Below are positions 7,291 through 15,273 of a DNA stretch of 16,335 nucleotides, piece by piece. The stretch comes from UBA5972 sp964600965. GTDB taxonomy: Bacteria > Pseudomonadota > Alphaproteobacteria > Rhodobacterales > Rhodobacteraceae. The stretch covers positions 1-16,335 of the forward strand of contig CAZRLO010000062.1 in assembly GCA_964600965.1 (NCBI GenBank). Direction: 5' to 3'. Under the pieces are notes generated by a model. The model searched no databases and had not been told where the DNA came from. It saw only the letters and a list, made by a program, of their open reading frames with translations. Position 1 is the stretch's first letter. Each line of letters starts with the position of its first letter. The position numbers and the translations under genes are program-made.

Positions 7291-7971
7291 CTACCCGTTA
7301 TCGCCTGCGGCATTTTCCGTGCCCGGAAGCGTGCCGCCCAGCGCCACAATCAACTGTTGCGCCCGTCGAAGCAAGCCTTGTGTCGCGCCGGGTTCGTCCA
7401 GAATTGTCAACAAAACCTCGATTGCGGCCTCATTGTTTCCAAATTCGGCATGAACGAGTGCAATCTGTTCCATCGCGACCACGCGAAACGCATTTCCGGG
7501 CACGGACAGGGGTTCCAGAGCACCAAGTCGTTCGGCGGTGGTCTGATCGCTGCCTTGCAGGATGACCGTCTTCAGCCGCGCAAGATCGCGATAGGTTGGG
7601 GGGGCGTCCGGGTTGGCGATGATTTCGCCCAGCAACCGCAGCGCCGCCGGCTTGTCCTGCGCTTCGGCGCGCGCGGCGGACTGGAACAGGTCCAGAAATA
7701 CCGCGGCGTCGGCGCTTTGCGGGGTGACGGCGGCCAGCGCATCGGCGCGGGCGGCGGCATCCGGGTCGTCGATGGCGGCAAGGACAGCGTCGCCCAGTGC
7801 CTCGGCGGTGCGCCGCTCGGTGGCCTTGCGCCATTCGTTGAACGCCGCGGCCCCCACGATCAGCACCACCACCAGTATGGCAATCCAGCCATATTTTCGC
7901 ATCAGCCCGAACAGGCGGTCGCGGCGCACCTCTTCGGTGACTTCCTGGATAAATGAATCGGATTCGCTCAT
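7291..7971 (-). CDS. YfgM-like inner-membrane protein with periplasmic TPR-type domain
   Basis: A 226-residue protein: a short cytoplasmic N-terminus (1-26, SFIQEVTEEVRRDRLFGLMRK), one membrane span at about 27-45, then a mostly alpha-helical, alanine-rich periplasmic region of TPR type. This layout, and the location directly before bamB and der, match YfgM, which in E. coli associates with the SecYEG translocon and periplasmic chaperones. The function here is inferred from layout and synteny, not sequence identity. The start ATG (7971-7969) has GGAG 6 bases upstream; a longer in-frame extension to about 8241 crosses the intergenic region and is unlikely. The stop lies 53 bp before the preferred bamB start. 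A promoter candidate is at 7998-8026. Confidence 0.88.
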   Translation of the reverse strand: MSESDSFIQEVTEEVRRDRLFGLMRKYGWIAILVVVLIVGAAAFNEWRKATERRTAEALGDAVLAAIDDPDAAARADALAAVTPQSADAAVFLDLFQSAARAEAQDKPAALRLLGEIIANPDAPPTYRDLARLKTVILQGSDQTTAERLGALEPLSVPGNAFRVVAMEQIALVHAEFGNNEAAIEVLLTILDEPGATQGLLRRAQQLIVALGGTLPGTENAAGDNG

Positions 7972-7997
7972 GTCGGGCTCCGGTAAAACGCGCCACC

Positions 7998-8026
7998 TCT
8001 TAGCGCGAAGATGCCACATTTGCCAA
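7998..8026 (-). promoter_or_regulatory. Candidate promoter of the yfgM-bamB-der operon
   Basis: On the - strand TTGGCA (8026-8021) is followed after exactly 17 bases by CTAAGA (8003-7998), 27 bases before the yfgM start codon. The -35 box is close to consensus; the -10 box is weaker. It is the only good match in the divergent intergenic region for this direction. Confidence 0.45.
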
Positions 8027-8100
8027 GCGCCAATGATACGCATCGCCGGACGCGGCCATGGCCGGAAATCAACAATGCAAAGCATCCTGCGCCGCCCGCC

Positions 8101-8129
8101 TTGTTTCGGGCACAGACAGGGTTTATCTA
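8101..8129 (+). promoter_or_regulatory. Possible promoter of the RND efflux operon
   Basis: TTGTTT at 8101-8106 is followed after 17 bases by TATCTA at 8124-8129, 75 bases before the adaptor start at 8204. Both boxes match consensus only in part. No clear operator dyad is seen, and no regulator gene lies beside the operon. Confidence 0.3.
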
Positions 8130-8203
8130 GGCGAAAATGTCGGTGAACCAGCCGGTCCAGTTGGGCGAAATCACCGTTTTCAAGTGCATGACAGGGGTAG
8201 TTT

Positions 8204-9301
8204 ATGCGGTTCTTTCCGGTTTTGACGGCGGTCGTGGTCACGGTGGTGATCTATTTTGCGTTGTTCGAACGCGATCGTCTGGTGGCGTTTGCGCGGGGCG
8301 AAACGGTCACCCAGACCGCCGTTGCGGTGCCGGCGGCCGCGGAAATCGGGGCGCGGCCACCGGTCTCGGTTCTGGCGCTGAAATCGGCGGCGCAAGCGGT
8401 GGAAAGCGGCATCGTTCTGCGTGGCCGCACCGAAGCGGCACGCAATACCGAAGTGCGCTCGGAAACCAGCGGGCTGGTGATTTCCGAGCCGTTGCGCAAG
8501 GGGGCAATGGTGTCGCGCGGCCAATTGCTGTGCGAACTTGATCCCGGAACGCGCGGCGTCGCACTGGCTGAGGCCCGCGCCCGGCTTGCCGAAGCCAAGA
8601 TCAACGAAACCGCCGCGACCAGCCTTGCCGAAAAGGGGTTTGGCTCGGAAACCACGGCCACCGCGCGTCGTGCTGCGCTGGAGGGTGCCGCGGCCGGGGT
8701 CGAACGCGCGAAAAAGGATATCGAGCGCCTGAAAATCACCGCACCGTTTGACGGCCTGCTGGAAAGCGATACCGCCGAACTGGGCGCGTTGCTGCAACCG
8801 GGATCGATGTGCGCCAACGTGATCCAGCTTGATCCGGTCAAGCTGGTCGGTTTCGTGCCGGAACAGGACATCGGGCGCATCGATCAGGGTGCGGCGGCCG
8901 GCGCGCGGTTGGTGGATGGCAAAATGGTGCGGGGGGTGGTCACGTTTCTTTCGCGCTCGGCCGATCCGACGACGCGGACTTTCCGGGTGGAAATAGAAGT
9001 GCCGAATCCCGATCTGGCGATTCGGGACGGTGCCACGGCCGAGATTTTCATCGCTTTTGCCGGGCAAACCGGACATTTGCTGCCGCAGTCGGCGCTGACG
9101 CTGAATGACGCGGGCGAACTGGGCGTGAGGGTCGTGCGCGAAGGGACGGCCAAATTCGTGCCGGTGGCCGTGATCCGCGACAGTATCGATGGGGTCTGGC
9201 TGGCCGGACTGCCCGATCAGGCGGACGTGATCGTTGTCGGGCAGGAATACGTGATCGACGGACGCCGGGTCAGCGTGACCTATCGCGAGGCGGGCGAATG
9301 A
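8204..9301 (+). CDS. RND efflux periplasmic adaptor (membrane-fusion protein)
   Basis: A 365-residue HlyD/AcrA-type adaptor that would link the inner-membrane permease to an outer-membrane channel. Residues 4-21 form an uncleaved-looking membrane anchor or signal. The two halves of the lipoyl domain lie at about 76-115 (GRTEAARNTEVRSETSG onward) and 178-215 (ITAPFDGLLESDTAELGALL), separated by a short alpha-hairpin (116-175). The beta-barrel follows (about 212-285; SRSADPTTRTFRVEIEVPN) and then a membrane-proximal domain. ATG 8204 has AGGGG 6 bases upstream. The stop codon TGA overlaps the permease ATG in the sequence ATGA, indicating translational coupling. There is no lipobox, so it is likely held by its N-terminal helix. 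No TolC-type gene is present in the window. Substrate unknown. Confidence 0.93.
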   Translation: MRFFPVLTAVVVTVVIYFALFERDRLVAFARGETVTQTAVAVPAAAEIGARPPVSVLALKSAAQAVESGIVLRGRTEAARNTEVRSETSGLVISEPLRKGAMVSRGQLLCELDPGTRGVALAEARARLAEAKINETAATSLAEKGFGSETTATARRAALEGAAAGVERAKKDIERLKITAPFDGLLESDTAELGALLQPGSMCANVIQLDPVKLVGFVPEQDIGRIDQGAAAGARLVDGKMVRGVVTFLSRSADPTTRTFRVEIEVPNPDLAIRDGATAEIFIAFAGQTGHLLPQSALTLNDAGELGVRVVREGTAKFVPVAVIRDSIDGVWLAGLPDQADVIVVGQEYVIDGRRVSVTYREAGE

Positions 9302-12300
9302 CCGGTCTGGTCGATTGGGCCGCCGCCCGGGCACGGATGGTCATTGCCTTTGTCATTCTGTCGCTGGCGGCGGGATGGATTGCCTATTTCGGCCTGCCCA
9401 AGGAGGGCTCGCCCGATATCGACATTCCGGCATTGTTCGTTTCCGTGCCGTTTCCCGGCATATCCGCCGAGGACAGCGAGAAACTGATCGTCAAACCGCT
9501 GGAAACCAAGCTGCGTGACCTCGATGGCCTGAAAACCATGAGCGCGACCGCCGCCGAAGGGTATGGCGGCGTGGCGCTGGAATTCGAGTTCGGCTGGGAC
9601 AAGTCGGCGGTCATCGCGGATGTCCGCGACCGGGTCAATCAGGCGCAGGCCGATTTTCCGAGCGGTGCAGAGCAATATGCCATCACCGAGATCAATTTCT
9701 CCCAATTCCCCATCATCGTGGTCGCGCTGTCCGGGCAGGTGCCAGAGCGTACTTTGTTGCGCGTTGCCAAAAGCTTGCAGGACGAACTTGAGTCGATGCC
9801 GCCGGTGCTGGAGGCCGGTCTGGCCGGGCATCGGAACGAGATGCTCGAAGTCATCATCGATCCGCTGAAACTGGAAGCCTACAACGTGACGGCGGGCGAA
9901 TTGATCAACGTGGTCACCAACAACAACCAACTGATCGCGGCGGGCGAGGTGGAAACCGCCAGCGGGGCGTTCGCGGTCAAGATCCCGTCGGCCTTTGACG
10001 AACCGCAGGATGTGTATGACCTGCCGGTCAAGGTGAATGGCGACCGTGTGATCACATTGGGTGAACTGGCCGAAATCCGCCTGACCTTCGAAGATCGTAC
10101 CGGCACCGCGCGTTATAACGGCGAGGCAACCGTCGCCTTGCAGGTGGTCAAGCGCAAGGGCGAGAACCTGATCGACACCGTCGCGCTGGTCCGCGCCGCG
10201 GTCGACGAGGCCGTATCGCGCTGGCCCAATGACCTGAAAGACAGCATATCCGTCGATTTCGCGATGGACGAAAGCAACGAGGTTTCCGGCATGGTCAGCC
10301 AGCTCGAAGCCTCGGTTCTGACGGCGATCGCGCTGGTGATGATGGTGGTGCTGGCGGCGCTGGGCACGCGCTCTGCCTTGCTGGTGGGTTTCGCGATCCC
10401 GACCTCGTTCCTGTTATGTTTCGCGATTCTGGCCGTGATGGGGATCGCGATTTCCAACATCGTGATGTTCGGCCTGATCCTTGCCGTGGGCATGCTGGTC
10501 GACGGGGCCATCGTGGTCGTGGAATATGCCGACAAGCGCATCGCCGAAGGCACCGGCCCGATGAATGCCTATGTCGAGGCGGCCAAACGCATGTTCTGGC
10601 CGATCGTCAGTTCCACCGCGACCACGATCTGCGCCTTTCTGCCGATGCTGTTCTGGCCCGGTGTGCCCGGGGAATTCATGGGCATGCTGCCGGTCACGCT
10701 GATCTTTGTGCTTTCCGCCAGTCTGGTCGTGGCGCTGATCTATCTGCCGGTGATCGGCGGGGTTGCCGGGCGGTTTTCGCGGATGCTGGGCAACGCCTCG
10801 GACGGTTTGCGGAAATACCACTTTGCGCCGCGCCTGGGGCTGTTTTTTGCCGCCGCGCTGTTGGCGTTTGGCGCAACGATGCAGGCCATCAACCCGGCCT
10901 GGATGCTGGGAAGCGCGGGTGCGGCCCTGCCTGCGACCATCGCATGGTTGCCGGGGGCGGTTCTGTTCCTGATCGCCGCGGTGGCGCTGTCGATCACGGT
11001 GGGTGCGCTGAAATTCCCACCACGCCGGAAACCGATCCGCGCGGGTTACCGGCGCAAACCCATTGGCTGGGTGATCCGGTTCCTGACCGGCAATCCGGTG
11101 ATGCCACTGGTCGCCATCGTGGCGGTGGTCGTTTTTGTGATCACAGTCTTTTCCACCTTCATCGCCAACAATAACGGCGTCGAATTCTTCGTCGACACCG
11201 AGCCGGAGCGCGCCATCGCATTCGTGCGCGGGCGCGGCAATATGAGCCTGGCAGAGAAGGACGCGATTCTTGGCCAGGCCGAAGCCCTGATCTTGGAAAT
11301 CGACGAGGTGGAATCGGTGTTTTCCTTCGCCGGAACCGGTGGGCTGAACCAGAATACCGGTGGTGCAATCGCCCCTCTGGATACGATCGGGCAGGTGCAG
11401 ATCGAACTGGAAAGCTGGAAGACCCGCGAAACCAACGGCAAGGTCCTGCTGAACGACATCGAGGCACGGCTGAAATCGATTCCGGGCGTGCAGATCGAAA
11501 TTCTGAAGGCGGATCTGGGACCGGCGACCGGCAAACCGATCAATCTGCGCCTCACCGGGCCCGACTGGGACGACCTGCTGGCCGCCGCCGGCATCGTCAG
11601 TCGCAAGTTTCAGGACACCGACGGGCTGATCCGCATCGACGACACCCGCCCCCTGCCCGGCATCGACTGGCAGATCGACGTCGATGTCGAAAAAGCCGGG
11701 CGGTTCGGGGCCGACGTAGTGACCGTGGGCGCGATGGTCCAACTGGTGACGCGCGGGCTGCTGCTGGACACGATGCGGGTGGACAGTTCGGATGAAGAGA
11801 TCGACATCCGAGTTCGCCTGCCCGCAGAGGACCGGCTGCTGTCCACGCTGGACACCCTGCGGGTTCGCACGCGCGACGGGCTCATTCCGATGTCGAATTT
11901 CATATCGCGAAAACCGGTGCAGAGCCTTGGGCAGATCGACCGGGTGGATACCGAACGCACGTTTCAGGTCAAGGCCGACCTGACCGAGGGGCTGAGCAAC
12001 GACGCGGGCGAACCGATTACCCCTGCCGAGCGGATTGCCCTTTTGACCACATGGCTGGAAGACGACCAGCCCCTGCCCGCAAGCGTGGCCTATAGCTGGG
12101 TCGGCGATCAGGAGGAACAGACCGAAAGCATGGCGTTTCTTGGCCAGGCTTTCATCGGCGCGCTGGGGTTGATGTTCGTCATTCTGCTGGCCCAGTTCAA
12201 TTCGGTCTACAACTCGGTTCTGGTGCTGCTGGCGGTGGTTCTGTCCACGACCGGGGTCTTGATCGGAATGCTGGTGATGGGACAGGCGTTCTCGGTCATC

Positions 12301-12849
12301 ATGACGGGTACCGGCATCGTGGCACTGGCGGGGATCGTGGTGAACAACAACATCGTGCTGATCGATACCTATCAGGAATATTCCGCCTATATGCCCCGGC
12401 TCGAAGCGATCACCCGCACGGTCGAGGCACGCATCCGCCCGGTGATCCTGACAACGGTCACGACCATGGCGGGGCTGACACCGATGATGTTCGGCCTGTC
12501 GGTCGATTTCATCAACGGCGGCTATTCCATCGATGCGCCGACCGCGCTGTGGTGGAAGCAACTGGCAACCGCGGTGGTGTTCGGGCTGGGCATTGCGACG
12601 GTGCTGACGCTGCTGTTCACGCCCTCGCTTCTGGCGCTGAGGGTCTGGATCGCGGCGGGCGCCTACCGCTCGTTCACGCGGTTGCGCGTGCTTGCGGCGG
12701 GCAGCGGCAGCCGCGAGGCACGGGACCTTGCGCTTGGCCGGTTGTCACGGCAAACGGCGCCGCCGGAACTGACTTGGGACGACGGCATGTTCGCCCCTCT
12801 GATCGGGGACGTGGTGCCCGAAGGCGACGGGCTGCGCGCGGCGGAATAG
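9298..12849 (+). CDS. RND efflux permease, AcrB/AcrD/AcrF superfamily
   Basis: A 1183-residue inner-membrane proton-driven exporter. The N-terminus has the first membrane helix, then SPDIDIPALFVSVPFPGISA and the first porter domain; TM2-6 span about 338-495; a second large periplasmic loop starts at about 622; TM8-12 follow from about 945. In TM4 the usual Asp-Asp pair is VDG (D402, G403), with E409 one helix turn or two further, as in heavy-metal RND pumps; the lysine of AcrB TM10 is replaced by Asn (N1016 in IVVNNNIVLID). Residues 513-571 contain two or more additional hydrophobic stretches between TM6 and TM7, accounting for part of the extra length over AcrB (~1050). The last ~65 residues form a cytoplasmic tail. 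Substrate class (drug or metal) cannot be assigned. Confidence 0.93.
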   Translation: MTGLVDWAAARARMVIAFVILSLAAGWIAYFGLPKEGSPDIDIPALFVSVPFPGISAEDSEKLIVKPLETKLRDLDGLKTMSATAAEGYGGVALEFEFGWDKSAVIADVRDRVNQAQADFPSGAEQYAITEINFSQFPIIVVALSGQVPERTLLRVAKSLQDELESMPPVLEAGLAGHRNEMLEVIIDPLKLEAYNVTAGELINVVTNNNQLIAAGEVETASGAFAVKIPSAFDEPQDVYDLPVKVNGDRVITLGELAEIRLTFEDRTGTARYNGEATVALQVVKRKGENLIDTVALVRAAVDEAVSRWPNDLKDSISVDFAMDESNEVSGMVSQLEASVLTAIALVMMVVLAALGTRSALLVGFAIPTSFLLCFAILAVMGIAISNIVMFGLILAVGMLVDGAIVVVEYADKRIAEGTGPMNAYVEAAKRMFWPIVSSTATTICAFLPMLFWPGVPGEFMGMLPVTLIFVLSASLVVALIYLPVIGGVAGRFSRMLGNASDGLRKYHFAPRLGLFFAAALLAFGATMQAINPAWMLGSAGAALPATIAWLPGAVLFLIAAVALSITVGALKFPPRRKPIRAGYRRKPIGWVIRFLTGNPVMPLVAIVAVVVFVITVFSTFIANNNGVEFFVDTEPERAIAFVRGRGNMSLAEKDAILGQAEALILEIDEVESVFSFAGTGGLNQNTGGAIAPLDTIGQVQIELESWKTRETNGKVLLNDIEARLKSIPGVQIEILKADLGPATGKPINLRLTGPDWDDLLAAAGIVSRKFQDTDGLIRIDDTRPLPGIDWQIDVDVEKAGRFGADVVTVGAMVQLVTRGLLLDTMRVDSSDEEIDIRVRLPAEDRLLSTLDTLRVRTRDGLIPMSNFISRKPVQSLGQIDRVDTERTFQVKADLTEGLSNDAGEPITPAERIALLTTWLEDDQPLPASVAYSWVGDQEEQTESMAFLGQAFIGALGLMFVILLAQFNSVYNSVLVLLAVVLSTTGVLIGMLVMGQAFSVIMTGTGIVALAGIVVNNNIVLIDTYQEYSAYMPRLEAITRTVEARIRPVILTTVTTMAGLTPMMFGLSVDFINGGYSIDAPTALWWKQLATAVVFGLGIATVLTLLFTPSLLALRVWIAAGAYRSFTRLRVLAAGSGSREARDLALGRLSRQTAPPELTWDDGMFAPLIGDVVPEGDGLRAAE

Positions 12850-13123
12850 CGCGGTCGCAGCGGCCACGGGCGGGCCTTAGCGTCGGGGGCGTTGGGGGCG
12901 TCGGGTCAGTGCGCGGCAGGCGCCAACGTGCGGGACGGAAATCCAAACCCGGGCAACCGGCGCCTGACGGCACAAATTCGACGACCGGCAGAGGCAAGCA
13001 GACGATGATGCCGCCCCGCGATGGATTTCGCGCGCCGACCGGCCCCGACCCAGCAACGCGCCGGATCCGGCGGATCGGGCGGGCGGGCTTTGCCCGGACA
13101 GGCATCGCGTGCGTCATCCATGG

Positions 13124-13247
13124 TCAACCCGTCTGACCGCTTGGCCGTTCAGGCGTCTGGCTGTCAACCCGTCCGGCCGTCTGGCCGCTCGTTTAGCCGT
13201 CTAGCCGTCTGGCCGATTAGCCGTCCGGCCGTCTAACCGTCTAGACG
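13124..13247 (+). repeat. Degenerate tandem array of 8-bp units (consensus TCTGGCCG)
   Basis: Fifteen octamers can be laid out: eight at 13124-13187, a 4-base phase break CTCG at 13188-13191, then seven at 13192-13247. Typical units are TCTGGCCG, TCCGGCCG, TCTAGCCG, TCAACCCG and TCTAACCG; CCG at unit ends is the most constant part. The period of eight is not a multiple of three, which argues against coding. Confidence 0.8.
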
Positions 13248-13256
13248 AGCGGCCAG
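13181..13256. repeat. Long inverted repeat embedded in the octamer array
   Basis: CTGGCCGCTCGT at 13181-13192 is exactly complementary to ACGAGCGGCCAG at 13245-13256; allowing one T-G pair the stem reaches 16 bp (to 13196/13241). The enclosed 44-52 bases are octamer units. The arms include the phase-break CTCG, absent from ordinary units, so the pairing is not just a by-product of the repeat consensus. Confidence 0.7.
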
Positions 13257-13274
13257 GAATCACATGATTTTCCG

Positions 13275-13303
13275 TTGACAATCATCGTCTTACGCAATTT
13301 ACG
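13275..13303 (+). promoter_or_regulatory. Orphan promoter-like site in a convergent intergenic region
   Basis: A perfect TTGACA at 13275-13280 is followed after 16-17 bases by ATTTAC or TTTACG (13297-13303). No + strand gene lies downstream; transcription would run antisense into the ABC exporter 3' end through a foldable stretch (GCAGGG at 13321 pairs with CCCTGC at 13352). It may be chance. Confidence 0.3.
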
Positions 13304-13398
13304 AAGGTTAACGCCAATTCGCAGGGTCGGCGAAGCCACCGGTCCTGCGTCCCTGCCCGTGCCCGATTTACGCGCCGGCGATCCCGCCTGATGCCTGC

Positions 13399-13414
13399 AT
13401 TCGCGCGCGCGAAT
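13399..13414. repeat. 16-bp alternating CG palindrome abutting the ABC exporter stop codon
   Basis: ATTCGCGCGCGCGAAT is a perfect palindrome with a ten-base CG alternation, directly next to the stop codon at 13415. It lacks a following T-tract on either strand, so a terminator role is doubtful. Confidence 0.6.
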
Positions 13415-15250
13415 TCACGCGGCGGTGACGTCTGCGGTTTCCTGGTCTGCAAGCTGGCGATGCCACATCTTGCTGTACCGGCCCGCGCGATCCAGCAGCG
13501 CCTCGTGCGTGCCCTGCTCGATGATCCGCCCCTCTTCCAGCACCACGATCAGGTCGCTTTCGACCACGGTGGAAAGGCGGTGTGCGATGGTGATCACGGT
13601 GCGCCCCTCGCCCATGCGGCGCAGGCTTTCCTGAATGTCCCGCTCGGTTTCGGTGTCCAGCGACGAGGTCGCCTCGTCCAGCAACAGAATCGGTGGGTTT
13701 TTCAACAGCGTCCGCGCGATGCCGACCCGCTGTTTTTCGCCGCCTGACAATTTCAAACCGCGTTCGCCTACGGTCGTCTTGTAACCGTCGGGCAACTGCG
13801 ACACGAAATCGTGGATTTTCGCGGCCTTTGCCGCTTCGATCACTTCGGCCTCGGACGCATCGGGGCGACCGTAGCGGATGTTGTAGCCAATGGTATCGTT
13901 GAACAGGACCGTATCCTGTGGCACGATGCCGATCTCGTGGTGCAGGCTTTCCTGCGTGATGTCTCGCAAATCCTGTCCATCGATCCGCAGCGCCCCCGCC
14001 GCCACATCATAGAACCGGAACAACAGGCGCCCGATGGTGGATTTGCCGCTACCCGAAGGCCCGACAATCGCCACCGTCTTGCCGGCATCGATTTTCAGGT
14101 CAAATCCGTGCAGAATCCCACGTTCCGTGTCATAGGCAAAATCGACCTGATCAAATTCGACCTGTCCGCCGCGCACGCGCAGGTCCCCGGCGCCGGGTTT
14201 GTCCGTCACCTCGGCGGGTTGTTCCAGCAGATCGAACATTTCACCCATGTCGACCAGGGATTGCCGGATTTCGCGATAGACCGTGCCCAGAAAATTCAGC
14301 GGCAACGTGATCTGGATCATATAGGCGTTGACCATGACGAAATCGCCGACCGTCAGATCACCGTTCTGAACGCCCAGCGCCGCCAACACCATCACCCCGA
14401 CCAGCCCCGTCGTGATCAGAACCGACTGGCCGAAATTGAGAAACGCCAGCGAATACGAGGTCTTGAGCGCGGCCGCGGCATAGCCGCGCATCGACTCGTC
14501 GTACCGCAGCGCCTCGCGCTCCTCGGCGCTGAAATACTTGACGGTCTCGAAATTCAGCAGACTGTCGATGGCTTTCTGATTGGCATCGGTGTCCTGATCA
14601 TTCATTTCCTTGCGGATTTTCACCCGCCACTCGGTCACGCGAAAGGTAAACCAGATATAGAGCCCGATCGTCGCCACCACGATTGCCAGATATCTGGCAT
14701 CGAAAACAACGAACAGGATCACCGCGATAAAGGCCAGTTCCAGGATCAGCGGGCCGATCGAGAACAGCATGAAACGCAGAAGAAATTCCACGCCTTTGAC
14801 GCCGCGTTCGATGATCCGGCTCAACCCGCCGGTCTTGCGCGTGATGTGATAGCGCAGGCTCAGCGCGTGCATGTGGCGAAAGGTTTCAAGCGCCAGCAAC
14901 CGCAGCGCCCGCTGGCCGACCATCGCAAAAACGGCGTCGCGCAATTGCTGAAAGCCGACATTCATCAGGCGGGCGACCCCGTAGGCGACCGTCAGCCCGA
15001 CCGCCCCCGCGACCAGCGTGAATACCGCCACCTCGGCCCCGCCGGCCGGTGCCAGCGCGTCGACCGCACCCTTGTAGAAAAACGGAGTCGCCACCGAAAT
15101 GACCTTGGACAACGCCAAAAACAGCAGCGCGACCACGACCCGCGTCTTTACCCACGGATGATCCCGCGGCCACAGATATGGCAGCACTTTGCGGATCGTG
15201 CGGAATCCGCTCTGCTGTTCGTGCTGCGCGAGGGATTCCCCGTTGCTCAT
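13415..15250 (-). CDS. Atm1/HMT1-type ABC exporter (permease fused to ATPase)
   Basis: A 611-residue half-transporter acting as a homodimer in the inner membrane. The membrane domain covers about 20-330 with six helices; the segment VLPYLWPRDHPWVKTRVVVA near the start resembles the Novosphingobium Atm1 exporter. N272 and Q275 (NFGQS) fall where that family binds glutathione. The ATPase domain has Walker A GPSGSGKST at 397-405, Q-loop VPQDTVLF at 443-450, signature LSGGEKQR at 501-508, Walker B ILLLDE at 521-526 and switch histidine H557 in IAHRLS. Homologues export glutathione conjugates or glutathione-complexed metals, and the mitochondrial relative supports cytosolic Fe-S assembly. ATG 15250 has AGGAG 6 bases upstream. 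Its 5' region contains dispersed repeat copy B. Assignment to Atm1 type is strong; the actual substrate is inference. Confidence 0.93.
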   Translation of the reverse strand: MSNGESLAQHEQQSGFRTIRKVLPYLWPRDHPWVKTRVVVALLFLALSKVISVATPFFYKGAVDALAPAGGAEVAVFTLVAGAVGLTVAYGVARLMNVGFQQLRDAVFAMVGQRALRLLALETFRHMHALSLRYHITRKTGGLSRIIERGVKGVEFLLRFMLFSIGPLILELAFIAVILFVVFDARYLAIVVATIGLYIWFTFRVTEWRVKIRKEMNDQDTDANQKAIDSLLNFETVKYFSAEEREALRYDESMRGYAAAALKTSYSLAFLNFGQSVLITTGLVGVMVLAALGVQNGDLTVGDFVMVNAYMIQITLPLNFLGTVYREIRQSLVDMGEMFDLLEQPAEVTDKPGAGDLRVRGGQVEFDQVDFAYDTERGILHGFDLKIDAGKTVAIVGPSGSGKSTIGRLLFRFYDVAAGALRIDGQDLRDITQESLHHEIGIVPQDTVLFNDTIGYNIRYGRPDASEAEVIEAAKAAKIHDFVSQLPDGYKTTVGERGLKLSGGEKQRVGIARTLLKNPPILLLDEATSSLDTETERDIQESLRRMGEGRTVITIAHRLSTVVESDLIVVLEEGRIIEQGTHEALLDRAGRYSKMWHRQLADQETADVTAA

Positions 15251-15273
15251 GCCCGTCTCCTGACCCCCCTTGT

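Larger units (their letters stand above)
12850..13414. other. Non-coding region between convergent RND permease and ABC exporter genes
   Basis: 565 bp with no credible gene. It holds a short 9-bp G-rich triplication (12880-12906), a weak hairpin with no T-tract (CGGGCTTTGCCCG, 13084-13096), an array of 8-bp units (13124-13247), a long inverted repeat (13181-13256), an isolated promoter-like site (13275-13303) and an alternating CG palindrome (13399-13414). Frames across it, such as + strand 13021-13236, merely translate the octamer array. Confidence 0.7.

Noticed and set aside
5915..7453. 512-codon + strand frame opposite bamB and yfgM
   Set aside because: Covers two well-supported genes on the other strand and crosses their boundary; no recognisable domain.
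10414..12561. 715-codon - strand frame opposite the RND permease
   Set aside because: Extreme His/Gln/Arg/Asp composition typical of antisense GC-rich DNA, and the + strand carries clear RND motifs throughout.
13084..13096. CGGGCTTTGCCCG hairpin as terminator of the RND operon
   Set aside because: Only a 5-bp stem, no T-tract, and 235 bp beyond the stop codon.
13021..13236. 71-codon + strand frame over the octamer array
   Set aside because: Simply translates the 8-bp repeat; no ribosome-binding site and no similarity to known proteins.
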